Source: Artocarpus heterophyllus
Lineage: Eukaryota; Streptophyta; Magnoliopsida; Rosales; Moraceae
Assembly: GCA_025403435.1 (NCBI GenBank)
Contig: CM046332.1
Coordinates: forward strand, 1,017,330-1,081,329
Direction: 5' to 3'
DNA: 64,000 nucleotides
Below the pieces are notes generated by a model. It saw nothing but the letters and a program-made list of their open reading frames with translations. It had not been told where the DNA came from and made no database searches. The position numbers and the translations under genes are program-made. Shown here in pieces: positions 1-10,055 of the stretch. Numbering within the stretch: the stretch's first letter is position 1; each line of letters starts with the position of its first letter.

Positions 1-664
1 TAGCCCGGATACTTGCGCTAGACCCATTGTAAAAAGTTTGTACCTGCATCCAGACTGGTAATCCATGATGTGGGCACCTCCTTAGCAGCTCCTTGAATCT
101 TTCCCATGCTTCGTATAACGACTCATTGTCCATCTGCAAGAAATTAGTGATATCGTTACGCATTTTTGCAGATTTTGCTGGAGGGAAAAACTTACCAAGG
201 AATTTTTGGGCCATAGTATCCCAAGTGGTGATTGATCCTGCAGGAAGAGATGTGAGCCAATTCTTGGCTTTATCCCTCAGCGAGAATGGGAACAATCTCA
301 GTCTAACTGCATCATCTGACACTCCATTAAATTTAATAGTGTCACAGATTTCGAGAAATGCATCAATGTGGGCGTTTGGATCATCACAAGGTAGCCCACT
401 AAATTGCACCAATTGTTGAATCATTTGGATGAGAGATGGCTTGATCTCAAAGTTGTTTGCTTGAATAGCTGGCCTCCTAATGCTTGAAGTGGCACCTTGA
501 ACAGTTGGTGCTGCATAATCTCTCAAAAGTCGGCGAGGGTTTTCAGCTTCACCTGCATCCGCCATTTTCTCAGTGCGATTTCTCTGTTCTCTTAACAGTC
601 TTTTGAAAGTACGCTCGATTTCTGAATCAAACTTAACAAGTTCCCCTTGTTTAGTTCTTCTCAT
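1..664 (-). CDS. Athila/Tat-type Ty3 retrotransposon gag, N-terminal part (runs off left edge)
   Basis: On the minus strand the frame from the ATG at 664 to the window edge is open for 221 codons without a stop. The conceptual protein is a gag capsid of the Athila/Tat branch of plant Ty3 elements. It contains FSGLPCDDPNAHIDAFLEIC, then LRLFPFSLRDKAKNWL, then a W-x8-KFFP stretch and an ESLYEAWERFKELLRRCPHH block, all typical of that gag. The protein would form the particle that packages element RNA. It lies directly downstream of a tRNA-Asp primer site and an LTR, which fixes orientation and identity. The rest of gag and all of pol are outside the window, so I cannot say whether the element is intact. 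The branch assignment rests on family memory and is less certain than the gag call. Confidence 0.85.
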   Translation of the reverse strand, partial: MRRTKQGELVKFDSEIERTFKRLLREQRNRTEKMADAGEAENPRRLLRDYAAPTVQGATSSIRRPAIQANNFEIKPSLIQMIQQLVQFSGLPCDDPNAHIDAFLEICDTIKFNGVSDDAVRLRLFPFSLRDKAKNWLTSLPAGSITTWDTMAQKFLGKFFPPAKSAKMRNDITNFLQMDNESLYEAWERFKELLRRCPHHGLPVWMQVQTFYNGSSASIRA

Positions 665-758
665 ACACCAATGCACTCCTAAAAGTGAACAAAATAAAAG
701 AAACTAGATTAAATCAAGGGTTATCCGGTATTAATATTAATTAGTATTAAACAAATAG

Positions 759-775
759 TCCCCGGCAACGGCGCC
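759..775 (-). other. Primer binding site, tRNA-Asp type
   Basis: The plus strand reads TCCCCGGCAACGGCGCCA, which matches the 3' end of plant tRNA-Asp including CCA. On the minus strand this is a perfect primer binding site. It lies 7 bp from the TG/CA end of the LTR at 783, between LTR and gag. Athila/Tat elements commonly use tRNA-Asp. Confidence 0.85.
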
Positions 776-782
776 AAAAACT

Positions 783-2103
783 TGTTCGCATAAAATCCAC
801 TAACGCAAGTGCACGTTATCGATCAAGTAATACAATAGTGAGTAAGAGTATCGTCTCACAGGGACTGTTGTATAATAATCTAACTAAGTACTAAAATTGG
901 ATTAACTCTAAGGTTTATCTAGTTGATCATGTGAGGTTGTGATTAAATAATTTACTGAACTAGAGTACTAAATTAAAATAAAAATTGCAATCAATTTCAA
1001 AAGATACTTCAATAAGACAAGGCGTTAAGGCATTTGATTTCACCATAATCACTAGATATGAATTTCATAAAATTACGCAACCCAATCAATAATACACATG
1101 TGATGACGGAAATTCCTAAATTATTTACTATCCTATCTCTAGGTATAGCAAACCTACTCAGTTTATTAACTCACTATATCTCTATGTGAATTTAAATAAA
1201 TCAGAATGCATTAGGATTCATGAACTTTCCAAATGAAGCCACACAAATAATATGGTATATCTCTATCCATATTTAATTCATGGTTATATGTTAGATGAAG
1301 CATTTGCATAATTCTCCCTTCTCAGTTTTGAACATGCACATCAGATCATTTAAATGGTAGCTAATCATTTAAAAGCATTAAACATAATAACACATAACTC
1401 ACATGAATAAAATCAATTATGGTGCATAAATATGAAATTCACATTGTCATGATTAGGTTACATCATAGCCCTAACTAAGAAAATTAGAACATAATTGAAA
1501 AAGAAATAAAATCTGAAAATTTAATTGAATCAAACATCAAGAGTTAAGAGAGCAAGAAATTCTGTCACCAATTCTTCACTTCTTACTCCGGAATGCTTGA
1601 CGGCTCCTAAGAAAAATAAACAACGCTCTCCAAAATTAACTCATAACCTAGCTACCCAAAACTATTCTATTTATACTACTCTTAAAATAACAAATCCCCT
1701 GTTTTTTGCCCAAAAAACGTGGTTCAGTATCACTCTGGCGCCGCGGCCCTTCTTTTCCAGCGCTGCGGCGCTGCTCCTCTGTTTTTCTCTTCTTTTCCGC
1801 CGTAGCGCCGCGGCGCTCCTTCCCCAGCGCCGCGGCGCTGAGTTTCTGCCATTCTTGCACTTTCAATGGGCGCCACGGCGCTGCTCTTTGGGCGCCGCGG
1901 CGCTTCAACTCTGCCAGCAAAGTTGGTCCCGGATTTTCTTGTGCTCTTGCTCCCTTTTGTTTTGTTTTCTTTCTTTCTTCAACCTACATCAATAAAATCA
2001 TGCTTTTATGAAAAAGTTGGATGTTTCATGTAATTTTTCTCAAAAACATAGTAATATTCGTTAATTAAAAGTGGCCAAATAACTCTATAAACTAGAGTTA
2101 TCA
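783..2103 (-). mobile_element. 5' LTR of the Athila/Tat-type element
   Basis: Read on the minus strand the LTR starts TGATAACTC at 2103 and ends GCGAACA at 783, 1321 bp, next to the primer site. The outer boundary is confirmed by the sister copy of the flank: 48641 onward matches 2101 onward, and the sequences part at the LTR end, so A2 holds the empty site. The flanking 5 bp GGTGA (2104-2108) should be the target duplication; its partner is left of the window. Inside is an unusual GC-rich block (1737-1904). The apparent reading frames here are low-complexity products of that block and I do not call them genes. Confidence 0.8.
1737..1904. repeat. Six dispersed GCGCCGCGGCGC-type palindromes inside the LTR
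   Basis: Copies of a near-perfect 14-bp palindrome AGCGCCGCGGCGCT or close variants lie at 1737-1748, 1759-1772, 1804-1817, 1826-1839, 1868-1882 and 1890-1904. The surrounding LTR is AT-rich. The spacing is irregular (about 20-45 bp), so this is a cluster of palindromic boxes and not a simple tandem array. It may be a regulatory or structured RNA element of the LTR; no function is shown. Confidence 0.8.
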
Positions 2104-3649
2104 GGTGACTGATCTATTTGAACCGTTGAGAATGAATTGACTTGTCTAGAGTCAATCATTTTTGTAGATTTTTTATGCTCTTTCTCATAAACATTTCTCA
2201 TAATTCATATCGAAACTTAAATTTATAAGTTCTAAACTTATATTTTCTTATAGACTTAATAGTGTAGTTATAGAAAAATCCTTAATTAATCATATTTATT
2301 AAATTTTTTAGATTTTTTTGATCATTAGATAATGGTTGTCTTTACTAGATTAATGACACTAGAAGTTCTGTTGTAACATCCCTCCATGGTTGGCTATAAA
2401 TTGGCATCCGAGTCCTAGTTTTCTACACTCATAAATTCACAGAACTCTTACTAACATTCTCTCTAGTGCTAGGCTTCAGTGTGATAGTTTTCGAGTTTTT
2501 TTCAAGTTTGCTAGAGTAGCAACAAAGTGTACGTTAGCTATTGCTCGCTGTTGTATCTTGTTGTATTCTTAAGTACCGACGATGAGGGACAAATATATTT
2601 TAAAGATACGGTGTGTCATACACGGGCGTCGACTCTCTTAATTTGATTGAATTTCGTTTATCATTATTATGCTTATTGTAATTTTGTGTTTACATAAGTT
2701 CAATATAACATTTGTTTCAATTTCTATTAATCTGTTCGACTATTTTATACCACGCTACTATTATAATCACCATTACATTAGAAACCTTACTGTTGCAATC
2801 TACCTGAGCAACTTTTTGCTGTCGGAGAGAGTAGAGCAAGGGGATTGAAAGAAGAGAGAGTGTGACAAGAGAAAGAGAGACGAAGAAAGAATAAGCAAAT
2901 GAAAAGAATGGAGAAATGAAAGAAAGAGAAATCAATATAATCAAGGGTAAAAGAGAAAAAAGGCAGATTATATTTATAAGAATCTGACATGTTCTAACCA
3001 ATTAGGAATTTAGGATTTACCTCACATTTACTACTTTTAACTTTTAATGAACTTACAGTTAGTACGAAATTCCCTCGGTGTTGAAAAACCCTTAAATTTA
3101 CCATTATGACTTCACAAATAAAAAACAAATATTATTGGTAATGTGCAATTTGATCCATGTCAAATATTTATTATGTTCAATTAATGGGAAATTTTATGAT
3201 GGGGCATTGAAATTCTCTACCGGTGGAGAACGAAATATAAAACTTTAGATTATAAATCAACGGCTCAAAATTGTGATGTTTATAAAATCTAAAATAAAAC
3301 TAATCACATTTGATCACACATTCTTTTTATATCAATTCATACCTAAGCAAATCTCAACCATTGATCTCAATAAAACTTTAATCTTAACCATTGATTCAGA
3401 AAAGATATTAAACCCTAAAATTGAAACACATCAGACCAAAAAATTGAAGAAAATACGGAACAAAACCTATCCCTAATCCACTGCCAATAAGCCCATGCCC
3501 AAGCCAAGTCACTACCGAGCAAGTCCTCTCATGGTTGAAAGATGTGAGCTTCTCATTAAATTATCGAGAATCTTTTTTTTGGTTCTTTCATGATCCCACT
3601 CTCCAATCTTGCTAGAGCTAAATGTGTGGGATCTCGGAACGGTGGAGCT

Positions 3650-3725
3650 GGGCTTGTCGGAGCTCGAGAACTGTGGGACTAGGCTTGTCGGAGATCTAGA
3701 GCGACGAGATTGGGCTTGTTGGAGG
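3650..3725. repeat. 31-bp imperfect triplicate (GGCTTGTCGGAG motif)
   Basis: GGCTTGTCGG or GGCTTGTTGG recurs at 3651, 3682 and 3713, a 31-bp period in a GC-richer island. The same block is in A2 near 50187-50265. It gives Ser/Arg-rich frames on the minus strand with no recognisable domain, so I do not call a gene. Confidence 0.6.
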
Positions 3726-4550
3726 TTGGAAGCCATGGAGGCTATGCGACAGGGATGGGTTGTGGAAGGAATGCTCTTGAAAATTTTTAGTTGTTTTTAA
3801 CAATTATTTTTAGTCTATGATTTGGTGTGGAAAAAACCATGTGACCCTTTACTGATTTTTGATTTCACAGTTAAAAAGTATATTATACTAGTGAAAAAAA
3901 AAATCATATTGCCCCACTGAATTTTACAAGAGAGGGTCTCACGCATCCCCTAGCCATCCAAGTTCAATTCTACCACTACATCATGAGATAGTCAACTCCG
4001 AGGAAACAATAACAATAGCAATAACAATAAAGGGATTTCTACTATGGAAATCTTAGGGTATGTTTGATTTATGCATTTTTTAAACTTAATGGATTTAAAT
4101 TTACATTCGAGTATCAAGAATCCTTCAGATGCATATTTGTTTTCCCTAAAATCCAAATCATTTGAGTATTAAGAATCCAAGTTTTCAGAATTCTCATCCC
4201 CCTTAAACTTTTGATACTCGGATATCTTTGCTACAGTAAAAACTAAAATTCTCTTTCTTATATTTAAGGAAAAAAATTATAACTTCTTTATTTGATATCC
4301 AATTGAGATGATTTTTTTTTCACTGTATTCCTAATGAAGAGATGAATAAATCAAGATCTATATTGCATATTTTTTAAGATCATTAACGTTAAGATTTTAT
4401 TAGATTTATTAATAAATCAAAAACTATTTTCACTACCTCTCTAAACACAAATTTTAATTTTATTCCATACTCATATTAAAACTTAAATGCACATCCAAAC
4501 GTCGATTCGAATAACAATTTAAACTCAAATCTTAATTTAAATCATATTAA

Positions 4551-4924
4551 TTCAAATTAAATCATTAGCTCAAATTTATTTATCAAACAGATCTTTAGTT
4601 TTTCTCCACCCATGGAGCACTCTTTGGACAATTGTTCGATGGAAATCAATTGGTTGAGATTTCTGTACCACTTTTATGCATACTTTTAGGCCGCACATAC
4701 TTGATTAAAAGCATCAGACTGGTGGGTCCACGTTTGACTCAAATTAAATCATTAGTTTAAATTTATTTACCAAATACACCTTTAGTTTTTCTCCACCCAT
4801 GGAGCACTCTTTGGACAATTGTTTGATGGAAATCTATTGGTTGAGATTTCTGTACCAACTTTATGCATACTTTTGGGCCGCACATACTTGATTAAAAGAT
4901 TCAGACTGGTGGGTCCACTTTTAA
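4551..4924. repeat. 187-bp tandem duplication
   Basis: Two adjacent units (about 4551-4737 and 4738-4924) share TTTTTCTCCACCCATGGAGC, TTGGTTGAGATTTCTGTACC and GGCCGCACATACTTGATTAA at a constant 187-bp offset. The same pair is present in A2, so it predates the segment duplication. Confidence 0.85.
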
Positions 4925-5310
4925 ATTGTCGCATCATGAGTGAAAGACAGGTCTGGATGGGCCTCACGAGGAAGTGAAAAAGATACACATGTGGGGCTTG
5001 ACCGTGCATGGAATGCGCCTTGCATGCGGCTAGAAGAATACCGAAGAGACTGGGTCCCACTAACACATAGCAGGTTGAGCTGGCTGAATCCAATTCTGGC
5101 ATTCACACGGACGAAGGCTCACACGGAGAGAGAGAAAACAACTAGCTGCTTGACTTGACAGATAAAACTACGAATCTCATCACAAACTCAATTATAAATA
5201 ATGTAAAACTTTTATATATTATAGTAATAATAAAAAAAATTATTATAATATAAAATTCTCACATACTATAATAAAAGTGGTTCTAATTAACGATTCTCAC
5301 TGCCCTTCTA

Positions 5311-6399
5311 AAATGTTTTTACTCCAAATTTGGTTTTTTTTACTCCGTTTACCCTGCTTTTGCCCCCGATTTCCAATGAATGGATAAAAAATTAAAATAT
5401 AATTAATTATTTTAGACACAAAATATTTAGAAAAATTAAACAAACATTTTAAAAAATAAAATAATTTAAAATACACAAAACATACATATTTAAGTGATTT
5501 TTACCAAAGTGATTGAAAATAGTTATCTAACACACAAACATTGAGAGTGCAAGACTAAATGACAAAGAAAAATATCTTCATCTCGATGGAAGATAAAATA
5601 ATAATACTCAATACCACGGCCAATCACTTTAATATTTCTTAAAAATTAGTTTGACATTCTTATGCATATGAAGAGATTAATGAAAGCCCATATCTACTTG
5701 GATTCGAATATCATTGTCGTCGTTGGGCTCGATGTTGGGATTGATAAATATTGTACATATTGCTAATAATTATATGAAATGATATTTATTTATTTGTATA
5801 TATTACAGATACTTTATAGAGTTTTTAGAAAGTGTGGCATGAACCAATAGTTTAAACCAATTTTAGTTAAAATATTATATCATATGAGAGCTTTACATTA
5901 TGACTAACTTTTTTTGATACTGTAGAGCAAGAGAACTTTATACTATAGTAAGTAAAAGTTTTAGTTGAAACTGATATTACTAAATACACTATTAATAAAC
6001 ATCAACAAAATTCCCATCATTATTGTTGTTACCAATTTTTCTTGCAAAAAAAACTCTAGCTTGACTATTGTTCCTAATGAACACGTGAAAGTGCATATTT
6101 ATATGGCTAATTACTATCATTTTTTACTTTTATTTGTTATTAAATTCTTTAATTACAACAGTTGAGTGATTCAATAACTATTTTAAGTCAATTTGGTAAA
6201 AAGTTCAAAAATATGTATTATTGGTGTGTTTTGTATGTTTTAAATTATTTTAGCTTAGAATATATTTATGTAATTTTTATAAATATTCTATGCATGAAGT
6301 GATTGATTTTAGTTTAGTTATTTATCTATCGATTTGAAGTATAGGGAGAAAACGGACCAAATGGTGTAAAAAAAGACCAAATGTGGAGCCAAAACACTA
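5311..6399. mobile_element. Foldback (long inverted repeat) element, MITE/MULE-like
   Basis: The left arm (about 5311-5545) and the reverse complement of the right arm (about 6160-6399) align along their length. Both contain an ATTTGGT, T-run, AC-CC series at the outer end, AAAATAATTTAAAA with a following ACAAAACA in the middle, and TTTTTACCAAA then AAAATAGTTAT at the inner end. The loop is about 610 bp, AT-rich and without coding capacity. The arms are diverged, so this is an old non-autonomous element. I found no convincing target duplication. The same element is in A2 at about 51848-52940. Confidence 0.6.
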
Positions 6400-6800
6400 A
6401 TTTTTCTCTCTCTTTGTGTCAGCTCTGGCCAGTACGCTTGCCACACGTCAGCATCGGATTCCCCAGCTATGCCCACGTTAGCACTTGTGTTAGCAGTACC
6501 CAGCCGCGTCCTGACACCTCCTTCTGCGCGCAAGGTGCGTCTGCACACTAGCAAGCCCAAGGCATGCGTTTTTCCCTATCGCCCACGTAAACACACTCTA
6601 CCAATAAATAAATAAGTAGGACCCACTATTAAAATGATGGTTTAATCAGGTACACCACATCCACATTGAGCCAAATCAATTCCTCAACCGTGTTTACCAA
6701 TTATATCAAAGTCAAACAAAAAGGTGTGGTACCCACCAGTGGAGAAAAAGGACGGTTTCTATAGTAGAAATTTCCTAATAATAATAAAAAAGAACACAGC

Positions 6801-6830
6801 CAAATAATAATAATAATAATAATAATAATG
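6801..6830. repeat. AAT microsatellite
   Basis: Run of AAT units between a CCAAAT and a GTCACTTTC flank. The same array is in A2 near 53346-53371. Confidence 0.8.
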
Positions 6831-7122
6831 TCACTTTCTGGCTAGAAAAACCCATTAGTGAACATTCCATCCTCGTTGTTGCGTACCTCCCAAGGCAAAC
6901 CCACCTGCAAAAATTCCAAGTTAAAAAGGGTCGTCAAAGCCGCCACAAATGTTGACCATTTTAATTGTTTATTCCTCATTTTCCACTAAAGAGCACAAAC
7001 TGGTCCCTTACAACTACTAGCAAGCATCTCAAAATATCCAATTCTTTTTCTTACTTGCTCTCCAAGCAAGGAAAAAAAAGTGTAAATAAAAATAAAATAG
7101 AGACTACTCTATTATTCCCACC

Positions 7123-7132
7123 TATATAAATA
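7123..7132 (+). promoter_or_regulatory. TATA box of microprotein gene a (A1)
   Basis: TATATAAATA lies 119 bp upstream of the chosen ATG at 7251, a normal plant TATA-to-start distance allowing an 80-90 nt leader. It is identical in A2 at 53664-53673. Confidence 0.6.
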
Positions 7133-7250
7133 ATACAATTACATCTCATTTTCAATTCGTGAATTACTCAACCATTTGCTGAGCAGAAAGTGCTTTTTCT
7201 TTAGCCAAATAATCAAGAGCCATTCACTTGATCCTCAAAAACAAAACAGA

Positions 7251-7454
7251 ATGTCTTTTTTTTCATCCTTTTTCAAGTTCTTTGTGCCTTATTCGTCTTC
7301 CTCTAGGGTCTGTGATCACTCAATGAGTAATAATAATTCCAAGCACAAAGTGGAGTCCTCTTTGAAGAAAAACAAGAGCAAGTCTTCCAAGTCATCAAGA
7401 GCTCCAATTGTCGTTTCCTACTTCCCAGTTAATTCACATCTCTCTCGCTTATAG
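7251..7454 (+). CDS. Ser/Lys-rich microprotein a, 67 aa, copy A1
   Basis: This is a small basic protein of unknown function. I start it at the ATG at 7251, not at the in-frame ATG at 7176. The shorter form is exactly 67 aa and aligns end to end with paralog b downstream (MSFFSSFF versus MALFSALF, then SSSSRV). It has an aromatic/hydrophobic N-terminus with a run of Ser (residues 1-20), a Lys/Ser-rich middle (about 30-50, KKNKSKSSKSSR) and the C-terminus APIVVSYFPVNSHLSRL. There is no clear signal peptide cleavage site and no transmembrane segment. Cys is nearly absent. It resembles short uncharacterised plant proteins ending in a similar motif, but I cannot name the family. Gene b follows 1.4 kb downstream in the same orientation. 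The A2 copy encodes an identical protein. Confidence 0.75.
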   Translation: MSFFSSFFKFFVPYSSSSRVCDHSMSNNNSKHKVESSLKKNKSKSSKSSRAPIVVSYFPVNSHLSRL

Positions 7455-8723
7455 TACTCATCAGAGGAATATTAACGTTTCATATGTGACATTATTGAGG
7501 GAAATCCCTATCCACGGAGCTGTCGTTTAAGGTCATTGTCGTTTTTGTATGCATGGGTGGTTTAGGGCCATCTCTTCTTGGCAGAATCCAAGGGAGGAAA
7601 AAAAAAATAAAAGCTCAATTAGGTCTTCATGTAATTTTGAAACATTTTTTTTTCAAGTTTTACTAAACTAGTTGTAATGACAATTAAAGCTGTATTAGCC
7701 CTTTTTTTTTAGTAAAAAAAAAGTATTAATTTTTGTTTTTAATTAATTTAATTATATTATAAATGATAATTTTATTGTTTTATCACTATAACAACAGCAT
7801 ATATACAACAGAAAAATTTATTATCCTGTAAATAAAACCATATGTAGCAATAATAATAATAAAAGTTCTTGTAGCGTTGAATATTTTTAAAATTAAAAAA
7901 GACAGTGCCAAAAACAGGAGAATGAGAGAATTTCACAATTATTAATTTGAAATACAAATAAATAGACTAAAATATAATAATGTTTAGTAAATAATCCACT
8001 TAAATAAAAATAAAATTGGTTTTTGTATAAAAATAACGTAAAAAAAAATCAAAAAAGAAAGAAAGAAGAAAAAAAGTGAAAAAAAAAGAAGGCAAAGAAA
8101 GTGGTGAACTTAAAAATTAAGTTTTTAAAAAGAACAAGTAATTTTAAGTCGTTGTTTATCTCAAATGTTAATTTGTCTCGCGCCAAAGAGCAATTGTTTT
8201 ATCTTAATAAAATCGGTCTTATATTTCCACACGCATATATATATATATGACTATACGTTGCGCAATAAACAAATGCAACCAATAGAAGACCTCGTGACGA
8301 CCCCCCAACCCCACCACGCGCACACACACAAGGAGGAAAAATACATTAAAATAAAATTAAAAATAATAATAAAGCAAAGTAAACCTCCTGATTTTTTTAG
8401 CATAGTAGTCAATTTTCAGGTCCATTTCCTCGAGAGTTTACCAGCAGCCAACAAAAAACACTACATATAAAGCCACCTTAATTGATGAAGCTTAATTTCT
8501 CCACATACAGCCACGTATCACATTCATCCCCCAAACAACACATTTTTGTCCTTTTTTTATAAGACATAATGACTTGGACTACAAGCCTGGCCTGTGCAAT
8601 GGCCAGGAAGCATCTTAGAATATGCCAAGAAAATGGGGCACCATATGAAGAACCTAAACACCCATAGTCAAAAGTTTTTGTGCTTGCCCACCAAGCAAAC
8701 CCAATAAATATTAACTCTCTGCC

Positions 8724-8731
8724 TATAAATA
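8724..8731 (+). promoter_or_regulatory. TATA box of microprotein gene b (A1)
   Basis: TATAAATA sits 138 bp upstream of the ATG at 8862. The leader between them is CT-rich and stop-laden, as expected for a 5' UTR. An ACGT core (CCACGTATC) lies further upstream near 8511. Both are conserved in AM and A2. Confidence 0.6.
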
Positions 8732-8861
8732 CACATAATCTGATTTCCTTTCTCATTATCCTGAAATAACTCCCTCCTTTAGTTCTCCTCATTTCTTTCC
8801 AACATATTTGCAAATATTACCAACGAGAAAGTAGACAGAAAGAAGATCATAATATAACAAG

Positions 8862-9065
8862 ATGGCTCTTTTCTCAGCCTTGTTCAGCTGCTTTTCGCCT
8901 TCGTCGTCGTCTTCGCGGGTGTCCCATGACGTAGAAAAAGTTACTTGTGAGAAGAAGGTGGCATCTTCTAATTTGAAGAAAAGCAAGAGCAAGACTTCCA
9001 AGCCTTCAAAAGCTCCTATTGTGGTTTCTTACTTCCCAGTCAATTCATATCCCTCGCGCTTGTAG
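8862..9065 (+). CDS. Ser/Lys-rich microprotein b, 67 aa, copy A1
   Basis: Sixty-seven-residue basic protein, paralog of gene a. Residues 1-20 are hydrophobic and Ser-rich (MALFSALFSCFSPSSSSSRV), with a single Cys at position 10 that could be lipidated. Residues 21-35 are acidic to mixed, residues about 40-50 are Lys/Ser-rich (KKSKSKTSKPSK), and the protein ends APIVVSYFPVNSYPSRL. The C-terminal 17 residues differ from paralog a only at two positions, while the middle has diverged. That pattern points to constraint on the tail. The ATG follows AACAAG and is the first in the predicted transcript leader. Function is unknown; a signalling, nuclear or membrane-associated role would be guesswork. 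The coding sequence is identical in A2 and differs by two bases in AM. Confidence 0.8.
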   Translation: MALFSALFSCFSPSSSSSRVSHDVEKVTCEKKVASSNLKKSKSKTSKPSKAPIVVSYFPVNSYPSRL

Positions 9066-9741
9066 AAGAGGGCAAAATATTGCAAGATGATCTCATGCAA
9101 TTTCGAAGAAATATTTGTTGATTTTTAGGATATATGTTGTCCTTTAGCTCTTGAGTCTTGTGAACTTGATGTACTATAATATATGTATTTTCTATTGTTT
9201 TCATCATCAAGCATGCCCCAAGGTGGAGCAAGGGCTTAATCTTTTAACCTCTATTAAGCCCCTTGGGGACATATATTCTTTATTGTTGTTTTCTCCTTCA
9301 TGTAAATATGCATATTTTGCGAGTTAAATATTTTTTTTAAAAAGGTAAACTGCAAAGGGAAGGAAATAATAGAAAAATCAACACAAGGACCAATGAAAGG
9401 AAAGGCATCTGTACAATTTGGATAAGAATGAGAGAATTTGTCTAACGTCTCCTACAATAAGTGGCAAAAGGCAATTGAGAATGGACTATTTTGTGCAAGG
9501 AATATTGGGTAGAATTCTCGGAATATCAAGAAAATGTTTTGCGTCAGCCGTAAGACAGAAATTAAAGTGACGACACCATTGGGTCATTTTCCTTCAATAT
9601 TTCTCATTATTTTTATGTCTTGTTTTCTTGTTTTTTGAATTTTGATTTATAAATTCTATAGGTCAGTGATCGGTGTTCAGACGATCAGTGGCTCTTGACC
9701 GTCTAGCTATGGGTGGTGTTAGATGACTGTTAATTAATATA
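9066..9741. other. 3' flank of gene b; no gene seen
   Basis: AT-rich DNA with a probable 3' UTR for gene b (T-rich, AATATATG stretches near 9175). A short inverted pair, AGGGGCTTAATA against TATTAAGCCCCTTGG-type sequence, occurs near 9205-9270. I see no coding region. Confidence 0.5.
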
Positions 9742-9979
9742 GGTCACCATAAAATCGTCAAAACCATACAGTTTTTCTACATACGATTGCAGGTGACCGA
9801 TGGTCATCCACCAAGTGACCGGTGTCCAATAATGTACTCGAAAAGTGGGCAACCAATATAGGTCACCATAGAATCGTCAAAACCATGCAGTTTTTCTACA
9901 TATGATTGCAGGTGACTGGTGGTCGTCCACCAAGTGACCGGTGTCCAATAATGTACTCGCAAAGTGAGCAACCGTCACC
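9742..9979. repeat. 119-bp tandem duplication (A1)
   Basis: Two units, 9742-9860 and 9861-9979, each contain GGTCACCATA, CAGTTTTTCTACATA, GATTGCAGGTGAC and GTGTCCAATAATGTACTCG. AM (22881) and A2 (56291) carry the same pair. The repeat lies next to a primer-site-like sequence and may be part of an old LTR. Confidence 0.85.
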
Positions 9980-10050
9980 CGTGGAGTAATATGACCGATC
10001 AGTCCGCGGGTCACTTCGCACCAATGTCGTTGGGTGGGGTCACCGACTTG

Positions 10051-10055
10051 GTATA
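10051..10055. repeat. Left target duplication GTATA of chromovirus 1
   Basis: GTATA at 10051-10055 recurs at 16612-16616. The uninterrupted site ACTTGGTATACCACAA is present in AM (about 23186) and A2 (about 56596), proving the insertion point. Confidence 0.95.

Larger units (their letters stand above)
2104..10055. repeat. Segmental duplication, copy A1 left part
   Basis: This block matches 48644-56605 in the same orientation, with an offset of 46540 rising to about 46550 through small indels. By eye the difference is near 1% at the left, close to 0.1% around 6100-7600 and 7950-9660, and 2-3% at 7617-7945 and 9661-9990. Its left edge is cut by the Athila LTR, so the duplication may extend further. 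It holds microprotein genes a and b, a foldback element and two tandem repeats. The stretch 2104-3500 is AT-rich with a TATA-like GGCTATAAATT near 2391 and looks retroelement-derived, but I cannot classify it. I see no gene between 3800 and 7100. Confidence 0.9.

Noticed and set aside
759..775. tRNA-Asp-like sequence
   Set aside because: Only the 3' 17 bases are present and they sit between an LTR and gag on the minus strand, so this is a primer binding site and not a tRNA gene.
1525..2011. Frames rich in Ala/Leu/Arg within the Athila LTR
   Set aside because: They arise from repeated GC palindromes and show no start context or homology.
7176..7250. N-terminal extension of microprotein a from an upstream in-frame ATG
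   Set aside because: Paralog b has no counterpart, and starting at 7251 gives the same 67-aa length and aligned N-terminus. The extension is probably 5' UTR.
8478..9001. Open frames antisense to gene b and its leader
   Set aside because: They mirror the sense gene and its conserved promoter, have no recognisable domain, and change with every variant of the sense strand.
9742..9979. CRISPR-like or satellite array
   Set aside because: Only two 119-bp units, no spacers, eukaryotic context. It is a simple tandem duplication.
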